Below, piece by piece: positions 1 through 7,318 of a stretch of DNA of 17,407 bases (positions within the stretch are counted from its first letter, which is position 1; each line of letters begins with the position of its first letter). The stretch lies in assembly GCA_052145775.1 (NCBI GenBank), contig JBKQNY010000104.1:1-17407 (forward strand). The letters run 5' to 3'. A model generated the notes under the pieces. It was given only the letters and a program-made list of their open reading frames with translations, was not told where the DNA came from and did no database searches. The translations under genes and the position numbers were made by a program. Origin of the DNA: CAVYPR01 sp052145775 (GTDB lineage: Bacteria > Actinomycetota > Acidimicrobiia > Acidimicrobiales > RAAP-2).

Positions 1-1000
<1,000 letters not shown>

Positions 1001-1012
1001 GGTCTTTGGATC

Positions 1013-1026
1013 GGCCCCGTGGGGCC
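1013..1026 (-). other. Small GC-rich hairpin just before 16S
   Basis: GGCCCC and GGGGCC are separated by two bases, which can fold as a 5-bp stem with a four-base loop. It begins 13 bases upstream of the mature 16S 5' end. It probably shapes or processes the leader; this role is inferred only from its position. Confidence 0.35.
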
Positions 1027-1042
1027 TCCCCGCGAACCAGAG

Positions 1043-1074
1043 AGTCAGCCGGACTTGACTCTGTCCGGCTGACT
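1043..1074 (-). repeat. 12-bp perfect inverted repeat in the rRNA leader
   Basis: The arms AGTCAGCCGGAC and GTCCGGCTGACT match over 12 bp and enclose an 8-base loop. It lies 43 bases upstream of the mature 16S end. There is no T-run after it on the minus strand, so it does not look like an intrinsic terminator. A leader stem involved in pre-16S processing or folding is the likeliest reading. Confidence 0.6.
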
Positions 1075-1146
1075 GGCAGGCTCGACCTCCCCGAGGGTCG
1101 GTCGGCGCCCGCCATTTTGCGTACTGCTTATTGACGTACGACTCCA

Positions 1147-1162
1147 AGGTGCCGAAGCACCC
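1147..1162 (-). other. UUCG-tetraloop hairpin in the rRNA leader
   Basis: On the minus strand GGTGC-TTCG-GCACC forms a 5-bp stem, plus a closing G-U pair, capped by the very stable UUCG tetraloop. It lies between boxA and the long 12-bp inverted repeat. A structural role in the nascent leader RNA is inferred. Confidence 0.5.
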
Positions 1163-1195
1163 CGAGCCGCCCGCACTGGCTTTTGGCTCTCGCTC

Positions 1196-1213
1196 TTCCG
1201 TTTTCAAGGAACG
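1196..1213 (-). promoter_or_regulatory. boxA-like antitermination element of the rRNA leader
   Basis: The minus strand reads CGTTCCTTGAAAACGGAA. It matches the Gram-positive and actinobacterial rrn boxA pattern (TGTTCTTTGA[GA]AACT) over the core TTCCTTGAAAAC. It lies in the leader about 105 bases downstream of the predicted transcription start, the expected place for binding NusB-NusE (S10) and protecting rRNA transcription from Rho. The match is by eye. Confidence 0.65.
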
Positions 1214-1294
1214 ACCGGGCACGCACCTGCATCAGGCGGAGGTGCCGGAATCTGGGGAACCCCGCCCGGAGGCGCTGTTCCCGACCCTGCCGAG

Positions 1295-1310
1295 CGGACC
1301 CAACGGTCCG
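1295..1310 (-). other. Hairpin near the 5' end of the rRNA transcript
   Basis: CGGACC-GTTG-GGTCCG on the minus strand gives a perfect 6-bp stem with a four-base loop. It begins about 10 bases after the predicted transcription start. No T-run follows. It may protect the transcript 5' end or affect promoter escape; the function is not shown by the sequence. Confidence 0.4.
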
Positions 1311-1326
1311 TTTCGGCGGAAGATTG

Positions 1327-1355
1327 ACAATAGCAGGGCCGGCGGGAACCGTCAA
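1327..1355 (-). promoter_or_regulatory. Predicted sigma70-type promoter of the rRNA operon
   Basis: On the minus strand TTGACG (1355-1350) and TATTGT (1332-1327) are separated by exactly 17 bases. The -35 box matches the consensus at 5 of 6 positions and the -10 box at 4 of 6. The predicted start is near 1320, giving a leader of about 320 bases. The -35 box contains the TGA stop codon of the upstream mpg gene (1354-1352). The sequence further upstream is GC-rich coding DNA, so no AT-rich UP element is present. I saw no better candidate closer to 16S, but a second promoter cannot be excluded by eye. Confidence 0.6.
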
Positions 1356-2026
1356 CGCGACGGCGGCCGCCGCAGGGCCCGCCCCGTGGGCCCCGAGACG
1401 CATTCGTCCCCGGCCACCCAGAACCGCCACCGCTGGCGGGTCGCCCGGGTCAGCCCGATCCGCGGGCCGCGAGCCGGCCGACCGGGGGGCGGCGTCCCGT
1501 CGTCGAGCAGCCTAGGGCCCCTGGTGGGCCCCGGAGCGAGCAGGTCGTCCCCGTCGTGGCCCCCGTCGATCCCGAGGGCCCGGGCCAGGTTGGCCGGACC
1601 CCGGCAGAGGTCCCGGTCGGCGAGGGCCCGCCGGGCCGGCACCGAGGCCGCCGACGTCCCCGCCGCCCGGCGCAGGGCCCCGGTGCGGGCCGCCCTCATC
1701 TGGGCGCAGCCCTCGAGCGGCGCCAGGGCCCGCAGCAGGACCGCCCCCGCCTCCCCCTCGGGGCCGCAGACGACGTTGGCGCACCAGTGCATGCCGTAGG
1801 TGAAGTAGACGTAGAGCAGGCCGGGGCGTCCGAACATGGTGGCGTTGCGCGCGGTCCGACCGCGGTAGGCGTGGGAGGCCGGGTCGGCGGCGCCCCGGTA
1901 GGCCTCCACCTCGACGATCCGGCCCGACCGCCCCCCGACCGAGAGGACCTTCCCCAGGAGCCGGGGGGCCACCTCGAGGGGGTCGGCGTCGAGCAGCCGC
2001 CGGTCGACGGGGGCCGTGGCGGCCAT
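1352..2026 (-). CDS. mpg: 3-methyladenine/alkylpurine DNA glycosylase (AAG/Mpg family)
   Basis: This 224-residue protein of the alkyladenine DNA glycosylase family excises alkylated purines such as 3-methyladenine in the first step of base excision repair. The match is long and ordered: LLGK (23-26), the catalytic stretch IVEVEAYRG (37-45) with Glu41 and stacking Tyr43 equivalent to human Glu125 and Tyr127, DPASHAYRG (48-56), NATMFGRPG (61-69), YVYFTYG (72-78), VLLRALAPLEG and, near the end, PRIGLT and WRF. The length is close to bacterial homologues of about 200 residues. The ATG at 2026 lies 25 bases after the argH stop with only a weak ribosome site, so it probably shares the arg transcript. 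Its stop codon sits inside the -35 box of the rRNA promoter. A glycosylase gene next to argH is, as I recall it, common in actinobacteria. Symbol mpg is by family. Confidence 0.93.
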   Translation of the reverse strand: MAATAPVDRRLLDADPLEVAPRLLGKVLSVGGRSGRIVEVEAYRGAADPASHAYRGRTARNATMFGRPGLLYVYFTYGMHWCANVVCGPEGEAGAVLLRALAPLEGCAQMRAARTGALRRAAGTSAASVPARRALADRDLCRGPANLARALGIDGGHDGDDLLAPGPTRGPRLLDDGTPPPGRPARGPRIGLTRATRQRWRFWVAGDECVSGPTGRALRRPPSR

Positions 2027-2051
2027 CGCCGCGGCCGGGCGGGGTCCGGGC

Positions 2052-3458
2052 TCAGTGCTCGGCGTGCTCGGACTCCTGGTGCAGGGCCAGGCGCGAGCGG
2101 TCGACCCCCACCCGGCGCTCGAACCGCTCCAGCTGGACGGCCACCGGCCCGGGGCCCGCCCCGCCCGGTGAGGTCCGCCGGGTCACGGCCACGCCCGGGT
2201 CGAGTAGCCGGGCTGCGCCCTCACCGAGGTCGGGGTGGGCCTGGACCAGTTCGACCAGGGGAACGTGGCGCTCGAGGGAGTCGCGGACCAGCCCGCCCAC
2301 CAGCGTGTGGGCCTGACGGAAGGGCATGCCCTGGACCACCAGCAGCTCGGCCAGGTCGATGGCCGCGGCGTTCGACCCATCGGCCGCCTCCTGCATCCGG
2401 TCGTCGTTCCACTCGATCGTCGACACCAGGCCCATGAGGGCCCGCAGGGCCAGATTGACCTGGCGCACCGCGTCGAACAGCGGCTCCTTGTCCTCCTGGA
2501 GGTCCCGGTTGTAGGCCAACGGCAGGCCCTTCAAGGTGACCAGGAGGCCGGTCAGGTGCCCCACCAGCCGGCCGGCCTTCCCCCGGGCCAGCTCGGCCAC
2601 GTCGGGGTTCTTTTTCTGCGGCAGCATCGAGCTGCCGGTGGCATAGGCGTCGGAGAGCGTGCAGAAGCCGAACTCCTCGGTCGACCAGAGCACCAGCTCC
2701 TCCCCCATCCTCGAGAGGTGGATGCCGAGCAGGGAGAGGTCGAAGAGGCTCTCGGCCACGAAGTCGCGGTCCGAGACGGCGTCGAGGGAGTTCTCGAACC
2801 TCCCGGCGAAGGACAGCTCCTCGGCCACGAAGTCCGGGTCGAGGGGGAGCGACGAGCCGGCCAGGGCCCCGGCGCCGGCCGGCGAGACGTTGAGCCGGTC
2901 GACGGTGGCCACAAGCCGGTCGATGTCGCGGGCCAGCGCCCAGCCGTGGGCCAGCAGGTGGTGGGCGAGCAGGACCGGCTGGGCCCGCTGCAGGTGGGTG
3001 TAGCCGGGCAGGTAGGTGTCCCCCGCCTCCCGGGCCCGGCGCAGCAGCACCTCTTGGAAGGCGAGGACCCCGGCGGCCACCTCCAGGAGCGACCGACGGG
3101 ACCACAGCCGCAGGGCCGTGGCCACCTGGTCGTTGCGGCTCCGCCCGGTGTGGAGCTTGGCCCCCACGTCGCCGGCGATCTCGGTCACCCGGCGCTCGAT
3201 GGCGGTGTGCACGTCCTCGTCGTCGGGCAAGAAGGCCAGCCGGTCGGCCGCCAGCTCCTCGCCCACCCGGTCGAGCGCGGCCAACAGGACCGTCACCTCC
3301 TCGTCCGCCAGGATGCCGGCCTTGCCCAGCCCCTTCACGTGGGCCCGCGAGCCGGCGACGTCGTCGGCGGCCAGCTCGCGGTCGAACTGCAGGCTGACGG
3401 TGAAGTCGGCCACCTCCTCGGCCATGCCCGAGCCGAGCCGCCCCTGCCACAGCGTCAC
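2052..3458 (-). CDS. argH: Argininosuccinate lyase
   Basis: ArgH splits argininosuccinate into arginine and fumarate, the last step of arginine synthesis, as a cytoplasmic homotetramer of the fumarase/aspartase superfamily. The 468-residue product has all three conserved blocks: HTGRSRNDQVATALRLW (103-119), YTHLQRAQP (153-161) with the catalytic-region His155, and the superfamily signature GSSMLPQKKNPD (275-286) with the serine loop. The length is typical (about 460-475). The GTG start at 3458 overlaps the argG stop as GTGA, and a purine-rich GGGGGGAG lies about 7 bases upstream. The reading frame stays open far upstream, but that part is antisense-like noise inside argG. The C-terminal tail after about residue 400 is less conserved. 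It is the last arg gene, followed after 25 bases by mpg. Confidence 0.97.
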   Translation of the reverse strand: MTLWQGRLGSGMAEEVADFTVSLQFDRELAADDVAGSRAHVKGLGKAGILADEEVTVLLAALDRVGEELAADRLAFLPDDEDVHTAIERRVTEIAGDVGAKLHTGRSRNDQVATALRLWSRRSLLEVAAGVLAFQEVLLRRAREAGDTYLPGYTHLQRAQPVLLAHHLLAHGWALARDIDRLVATVDRLNVSPAGAGALAGSSLPLDPDFVAEELSFAGRFENSLDAVSDRDFVAESLFDLSLLGIHLSRMGEELVLWSTEEFGFCTLSDAYATGSSMLPQKKNPDVAELARGKAGRLVGHLTGLLVTLKGLPLAYNRDLQEDKEPLFDAVRQVNLALRALMGLVSTIEWNDDRMQEAADGSNAAAIDLAELLVVQGMPFRQAHTLVGGLVRDSLERHVPLVELVQAHPDLGEGAARLLDPGVAVTRRTSPGGAGPGPVAVQLERFERRVGVDRSRLALHQESEHAEH

Positions 3459-4690
3459 GGCCGCTCCCCCCTGCCGCCCGGGCGCCGGCCGACGCCCTGG
3501 CGGTCGGCCCAGGTGGCCACGGAGAGCCCCCACAGCCGGACGAACCCCTCGGCGTCGTGGTGGCGGAAGGTGTCGCTCTCGTCGTAGGTGGCGAGCCCGT
3601 GGTCGTAGAGCGCGACCGGGCTGCGCCGGCCGGTCACCCGGCCCACGCCCGGCGCATCGAAGCGGAGCCTGACCTCGCCGGTGACGTGGCGCTGGGTCTC
3701 CTCGACGAAGGCATCGATCGCCTGCTTGAGCGGGGAGAACCACATCCCGTCGTACACGAGCTCGGACCAGCGCGGCTCGAGGCGGGCCTTCTCGTGGTGG
3801 ACGTCGCGCTCGAGGGTCAGGTCCTCCAGGTCGGCGTGGGCGAGGACGAGGGCCAGCGCCGCCGGGCACTCGTAGACCTCGCGGCTCTTGATCCCGACCC
3901 GTCGGTTCTCCACCATGTCGAGCCGCCCGAACCCGGTCGAGCCGGCCAGCTTCCCGATCTCGGCGATGAGCTCGGCGACCGGCAACGTCCGGCCGTCCAG
4001 CGAGACCGGGGTGCCGCTCTCGAACCCCACCACCGCCTCGACCGGCGAGGTGGCCGTGATCCGCGTCAGCGTGTAGACGTCGTCGGGAGCTTCGGCCCAC
4101 GGGTCCTCGATCACGCCGCACTCGATCGCCTTGCCCCACAGGTTCTCGTCGATCGAGTAGAGCTTCTCCTTGGTGACCGAGATGGGGATCTCCCACTTGG
4201 CGGCCAACTCGACGCACTGCTCGCGGCTGAGGCCCCAGACCCGGGCCGGGGCCAGCACCTCGAGGTCGGGGGCGAGCGCACGGGTCCCGACCTCGAAGCG
4301 GACCTGGTCGTTGCCCTTGCCGGTGCAGCCGTGGGCCACCCCGTCGGCCCCGTACCGGCGGGCGGCGTCCACCAGGTGGCGCACGATGACCGGCCGGGAG
4401 AGCGCCGAGACCAGGGGGTACTTGCCCTCGTAACGGGCGTTGGCCTTGACGGCCGGGACGCAGTACTCCTCGGCCATCTCCCGACGGGCGTCGATGACCT
4501 CGGCCTCGACAGCCCCGGCGGCCAGCGCCCGGTGGCGGATCGCCTCCCAGTCCTCGCCGTCGGCGTCGGCCGCCTGGCCCACGTCGACGGCCACCGCGAC
4601 GACCTCGACGCCCTGGTGCTCCATCAGCCACCGCACGGCCACCGAGGTGTCCAGTCCGCCGCTGTACGCCAGCACCACTCGCTTCGCCAT
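3455..4690 (-). CDS. argG: Argininosuccinate synthase
   Basis: ArgG joins citrulline and aspartate using ATP to form argininosuccinate. The 411-residue protein opens with the N-type ATP pyrophosphatase P-loop AYSGGLDTS (8-16) and carries other strongly conserved family blocks, including YPLVSALSRPVIVRHLVDAA, AHGCTGKGNDQVRFE and YSIDENLWG. The length agrees with bacterial ArgG of about 400 residues. The last 15 or so residues are Gly/Arg-rich and family-atypical. The ATG at 4690 shares one base with the argR stop (TGATG). An AAGAAGGGCAGGG purine tract, which also encodes the end of ArgR, serves as a plausible ribosome site. The stop overlaps argH by four bases, so the two are likely translationally coupled. 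A longer frame upstream is only the antisense of argR. Confidence 0.97.
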   Translation of the reverse strand: MAKRVVLAYSGGLDTSVAVRWLMEHQGVEVVAVAVDVGQAADADGEDWEAIRHRALAAGAVEAEVIDARREMAEEYCVPAVKANARYEGKYPLVSALSRPVIVRHLVDAARRYGADGVAHGCTGKGNDQVRFEVGTRALAPDLEVLAPARVWGLSREQCVELAAKWEIPISVTKEKLYSIDENLWGKAIECGVIEDPWAEAPDDVYTLTRITATSPVEAVVGFESGTPVSLDGRTLPVAELIAEIGKLAGSTGFGRLDMVENRRVGIKSREVYECPAALALVLAHADLEDLTLERDVHHEKARLEPRWSELVYDGMWFSPLKQAIDAFVEETQRHVTGEVRLRFDAPGVGRVTGRRSPVALYDHGLATYDESDTFRHHDAEGFVRLWGLSVATWADRQGVGRRPGGRGERP

Positions 4691-5232
4691 CACACCCTGC
4701 CCTTCTTCTTCGTCTTGGTGGTCGCTCGACTCGACGCCGCCGCCCGCGTGCCGGCCCGGGGGGAGCCCAGCCCGGCCAGGGAGGCCAGGTGTGCGGCGAC
4801 GGCCCGGCCGCCGCGGCGCTCGGCCACCACCACCAGGACCGTGTCGTCGCCGGCGACCGTCCCGAGGACCCCGTCGAGGCCGCTGCGGTCGAGGGCCGAG
4901 CCTACGACATGGGCGCACCCCGGCGGGGTGCGAAGCACGACCAGGTCACCCGAGTTGGTCACCTCCACCGCCCACTCCCCGAGCACCCGGCGCAGGTGGT
5001 CGCCGGGGGCGATCTGCTGGGCCGGCAGCTCGGGCAGCGCGTAGGCGGTGTCGCCCCCGGGCAGGCGCACCTTGAGCGCCCCGAGCTCCTCCAGGTCGCG
5101 AGAGACCGTGGTCTGGGTGGCCTCGATCCCCTCGGCCGCCAGCAGCTCCACCAGCTGGGACTGGCTGCCCACCGCCCGCAGCTCGAGGAGCTTGGCCACC
5201 CGGTGCTGGCGCTGGTGCTTGGTCACCCTCAC
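4690..5232 (-). CDS. argR: Arginine repressor ArgR
   Basis: ArgR is the arginine-sensing hexameric repressor. The 180-residue product has an N-terminal winged helix (about 4-68) with the recognition helix TQTTVSRDLEELG (39-51; SRD at 44-46). A linker follows, then the C-terminal hexamerisation and arginine-binding domain (about 80-155) with TPPGCAHVVGSALDRSG and GTVAGDDT (124-131); the GDD motif is the arginine-contacting one. The start could be GTG at 5232, overlapping the argD stop as GTGA, or GTG at 5226; I chose 5232 for the overlap. A basic Lys/Arg-rich tail of about 20 residues (TKTKKKGR at 172-179) extends beyond the usual end of about 150-170 residues. It lies inside the operon it probably controls through the palindrome before argC, giving autoregulation. 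Confidence 0.95.
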   Translation of the reverse strand: MRVTKHQRQHRVAKLLELRAVGSQSQLVELLAAEGIEATQTTVSRDLEELGALKVRLPGGDTAYALPELPAQQIAPGDHLRRVLGEWAVEVTNSGDLVVLRTPPGCAHVVGSALDRSGLDGVLGTVAGDDTVLVVVAERRGGRAVAAHLASLAGLGSPRAGTRAAASSRATTKTKKKGRV

Positions 5233-6440
5233 CGCCCGGCCACCCCGCCCGCCCCGGCCACCGACCCGGCGGCCGCCAGCGCCTGCTCGAGCACGGTGAG
5301 GGCCTCGCCCAGCTGCCCGTCGGTCACGAGCAGGGACGGTGCCAGCCGCACGGCGTCCGGCCGCACCGCGTTGACCAGCAGCCCGGCCTCCAGGGCCGAC
5401 GCCACCGCCTGGCCGGCGACGGGCCCGGTCAGCTCGGCGGCCAGCAGGAGGCCGGCCCCGCGCACCGCCCGGACCCCGGGCAGCTCGGACAGGCCGGCCG
5501 CCAGGGCATCCCCCGCCCGGCGCGCCCGGGCGCAGACGTCCTCCTCCTCCATCACCGCCAGGGTGGCGCGGGCCGCCGCCATGGCCAGCGGCTGGCCCCC
5601 GAAGGTCGACGCGTGGTCCCCCGGCCCGAAGGCCGCCGCCACCTCCGCGGTTGCCCAGCACGCCCCCACCGGCATCCCGTTGCCCAGGGCCTTGGCCACC
5701 GTCACCACGTCGGGCTCCAGGTGGGCGGCGTGGAAGGCGAACCACGCCCCGGTGCGGCCGAGGCCGGTCTGGATCTCGTCGAGGATGAGCAGGACCCCAC
5801 GCTGGCGGCACAGGTCCCGCACCCCGGCCAGGTAGTCCGACGACGGCACGACCACCCCGCCCTCGCCCTGGATCGGCTCGAGCAGGACGCCGGCCATCGC
5901 CGGCCCCTCGAGGGCGCCGTCGAGGGCCGCCAGGTCGTCGTAGGGGACATGGACGAAGCCTTCGGGTAGCGGCTCGAACGGCCCGTGCTTGGCCGGCTGG
6001 CCGGTGGCGGTCAAGGTGGCCAGGGTCCGGCCGTGGAACGATCCCCACGCCGAGACCACGACGTAGCGGCCGGGCCCCGCCCACCGACGGGCCAGCTTGA
6101 GGGCGCACTCGTTGGCCTCGGCCCCCGAGTTGCAGAAGAAGACCTGGCCGCCCGCCGGGCGGTCCCCCCCGCCCACCAGCCGGTCGAGGGTGGTGGCCAC
6201 CTCGGGGGCGAGCTCGTTGCCGTAGAGGTTGGAGACGTGGCACAAGGTGCGTGCCTGGGCGGCCACCGCCGAGGCCACCGCCGGGTGGGAGTGGCCCAGC
6301 GAGGTCACCGCCAACCCGCTGATGAAGTCCAGGTACCGCCTCCCCTCGGCGTCGAAGAGGTGCGACCCCTCGCCCCGCACGAAGGTGACCGGGGGCTCGG
6401 CGTAGGTGCGCATGAGCGCCGAGCGGTCCGGGGCGCTCAT
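5229..6440 (-). CDS. argD: Acetylornithine aminotransferase
   Basis: ArgD is a PLP-dependent class III (fold type I) aminotransferase. It converts N-acetylglutamate semialdehyde to N-acetylornithine with glutamate as amino donor, and related enzymes also act in lysine synthesis. The 403-residue protein shows YLDFISGLAV near 36-45, the cofactor phosphate loop NSGAEANECALKLAR (104-118), FHGRTLATLTATG, the DEIQTGLGRTG block (221-231; Asp221 contacts the PLP nitrogen) and the Schiff-base lysine in TVAKALGNGMP (Lys250). The length is normal. The ATG at 6440 overlaps the argB stop as ATGA. Its stop overlaps argR, although in the classic actinobacterial order argF would come next. Succinylornithine or GABA aminotransferases are close relatives, but the operon settles the assignment. 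Confidence 0.96.
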   Translation of the reverse strand: MSAPDRSALMRTYAEPPVTFVRGEGSHLFDAEGRRYLDFISGLAVTSLGHSHPAVASAVAAQARTLCHVSNLYGNELAPEVATTLDRLVGGGDRPAGGQVFFCNSGAEANECALKLARRWAGPGRYVVVSAWGSFHGRTLATLTATGQPAKHGPFEPLPEGFVHVPYDDLAALDGALEGPAMAGVLLEPIQGEGGVVVPSSDYLAGVRDLCRQRGVLLILDEIQTGLGRTGAWFAFHAAHLEPDVVTVAKALGNGMPVGACWATAEVAAAFGPGDHASTFGGQPLAMAAARATLAVMEEEDVCARARRAGDALAAGLSELPGVRAVRGAGLLLAAELTGPVAGQAVASALEAGLLVNAVRPDAVRLAPSLLVTDGQLGEALTVLEQALAAAGSVAGAGGVAGR

Positions 6441-7318
6441 CCGGGCAGCACCATCGTGCCCACCCCGCCGTCGGTGAACAGCTCGAGCAGGAGGGCGTGG
6501 GGCACGCGGCCGTCGAGGATGTGGGCCCGGGAGACGCCGTTGCGCACGGCCTTGCTGCAGGCCGCCGCCTTGGGGGCCATCCCGCCCCGGGCCGCGCCGC
6601 CGGCCACCAGCGCGTCGAGCTCGTCCGCGGTGAGCTGGCGGCACAGGGTCGCCGGGTCCTCTGGGTCGGACCGCACGCCCTCCACGTCGGTGAGGAAGAT
6701 CAGCTTCTCGGCGGCCAGCGCCTCGGCCACGGCCCCGGCCACCGAGTCGGCGTTGATGTTGTAGGCCTGCCCGGCCCGGTCGGCGCCGATGGTGGCCAGC
6801 ACCGGGATCAACCCCTCGGCCAGCAGCCGCTGGACGATCGTCGGGTCGATGCCCAGCACGTCGCCGACGTAGCCGAGCGAGGCCGAGCGGCGCTCGGCGG
6901 TGATGAGGTTGGCGTCCTCGCCCGACAGGCCGACGGCCAGCGGGCCGTGCACGTTGACGGCCGAGACGATGTCCCGGTTGACCTTGCCGACCAGCACCAT
7001 CCGGGCGATCTCGAGCGTCGCCGCGTCGGTCACCCGGTGGCCGTCGCGGAACTCGGTCTCGATGCCCAGCCGCCCCAGGAGCTCGCCGATCTGGGGGCCG
7101 CCCCCGTGGACCACCACCGGCAGCAGCCCGACCGAGCGCAGGAGCACCACGTCCTCGGCGAAGCAGGTGAGGGCGTCGGCCTGGCCCTCGGCCGACCCGG
7201 CCAGGGCGTTGCCGCCGTACTTGACCACCACCACCCTGCCCACGAACCGCCGGATATAGGGCAGCACCTCGACCAGGAGGGCGGCCGTGTCCTCGGGGTT
7301 GCGCATGCCGGCGCTCAC
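6437..7318 (-). CDS. argB: Acetylglutamate kinase
   Basis: ArgB phosphorylates N-acetylglutamate with ATP, the second step of ornithine synthesis, and belongs to the amino acid kinase family. The 293-residue protein has VVVVKYGGNAL (29-39; catalytic Lys33), VVVHGGGPQI (68-77), the substrate block RFRDGHRVTD-like region (89-98), VNRDIVSAVN (113-122) and AYNINADSVAGAVA (185-198). An N-terminal segment before the first strand (about 10-27, LLVEVLPYIRRFVGR) matches the mobile N-helix found in arginine-inhibited hexameric kinases. The C-terminal ELFTDGGVGTM matches the same class, so feedback inhibition by arginine is expected. GTG at 7318 overlaps the argJ stop as GTGA; ATG at 7306 is an alternative start four codons in. 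The stop overlaps the argD start. Confidence 0.96.
   Translation of the reverse strand: MSAGMRNPEDTAALLVEVLPYIRRFVGRVVVVKYGGNALAGSAEGQADALTCFAEDVVLLRSVGLLPVVVHGGGPQIGELLGRLGIETEFRDGHRVTDAATLEIARMVLVGKVNRDIVSAVNVHGPLAVGLSGEDANLITAERRSASLGYVGDVLGIDPTIVQRLLAEGLIPVLATIGADRAGQAYNINADSVAGAVAEALAAEKLIFLTDVEGVRSDPEDPATLCRQLTADELDALVAGGAARGGMAPKAAACSKAVRNGVSRAHILDGRVPHALLLELFTDGGVGTMVLPG

Larger units (their letters stand above)
1001..1320 (-). other. rRNA operon leader (transcribed spacer upstream of 16S)
   Basis: This gene-free stretch of about 320 bases separates the rRNA promoter from the mature 16S 5' end. I see no credible protein gene in it on either strand; the open frames crossing it are accidental. 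In transcript order it holds a short hairpin close to the inferred transcription start, a boxA-like antitermination element (1213-1196), a UUCG-tetraloop hairpin (1162-1147), and a long perfect hairpin (1074-1043) followed by a small GC-rich hairpin (1026-1013). This is the usual make-up of an rrn leader, where boxA loads Nus factors and the 16S leader pairs with the trailer for RNase III processing. The trailer is outside the window, so the processing stalk cannot be checked. Confidence 0.75.

Noticed and set aside
1043..1074. Terminator protecting 16S from upstream read-through
   Set aside because: The hairpin is long and perfect but lies downstream of the rRNA promoter inside the leader and has no T-run, so a terminator role would block the rRNA itself.
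1349..1363. Terminator at the mpg stop codon
   Set aside because: The CCGTC/GACGG stem is short and has no T-run; its bases are better explained as the promoter -35 region.
3459..4631. N-terminal extension that would fuse an 859-residue frame to ArgH
   Set aside because: This part is the wrong frame of argG. ArgH homology and length both start at the GTG at 3458.
2235..5835. Long plus-strand open frames opposite argH, argG and argR (for example 2235-3587, 3557-5044 and 4789-5835)
   Set aside because: They are antisense to genes with full family motifs, their translations are repetitive Gly/Arg/Pro/His-rich text without domains, and open antisense frames are expected at this GC content.
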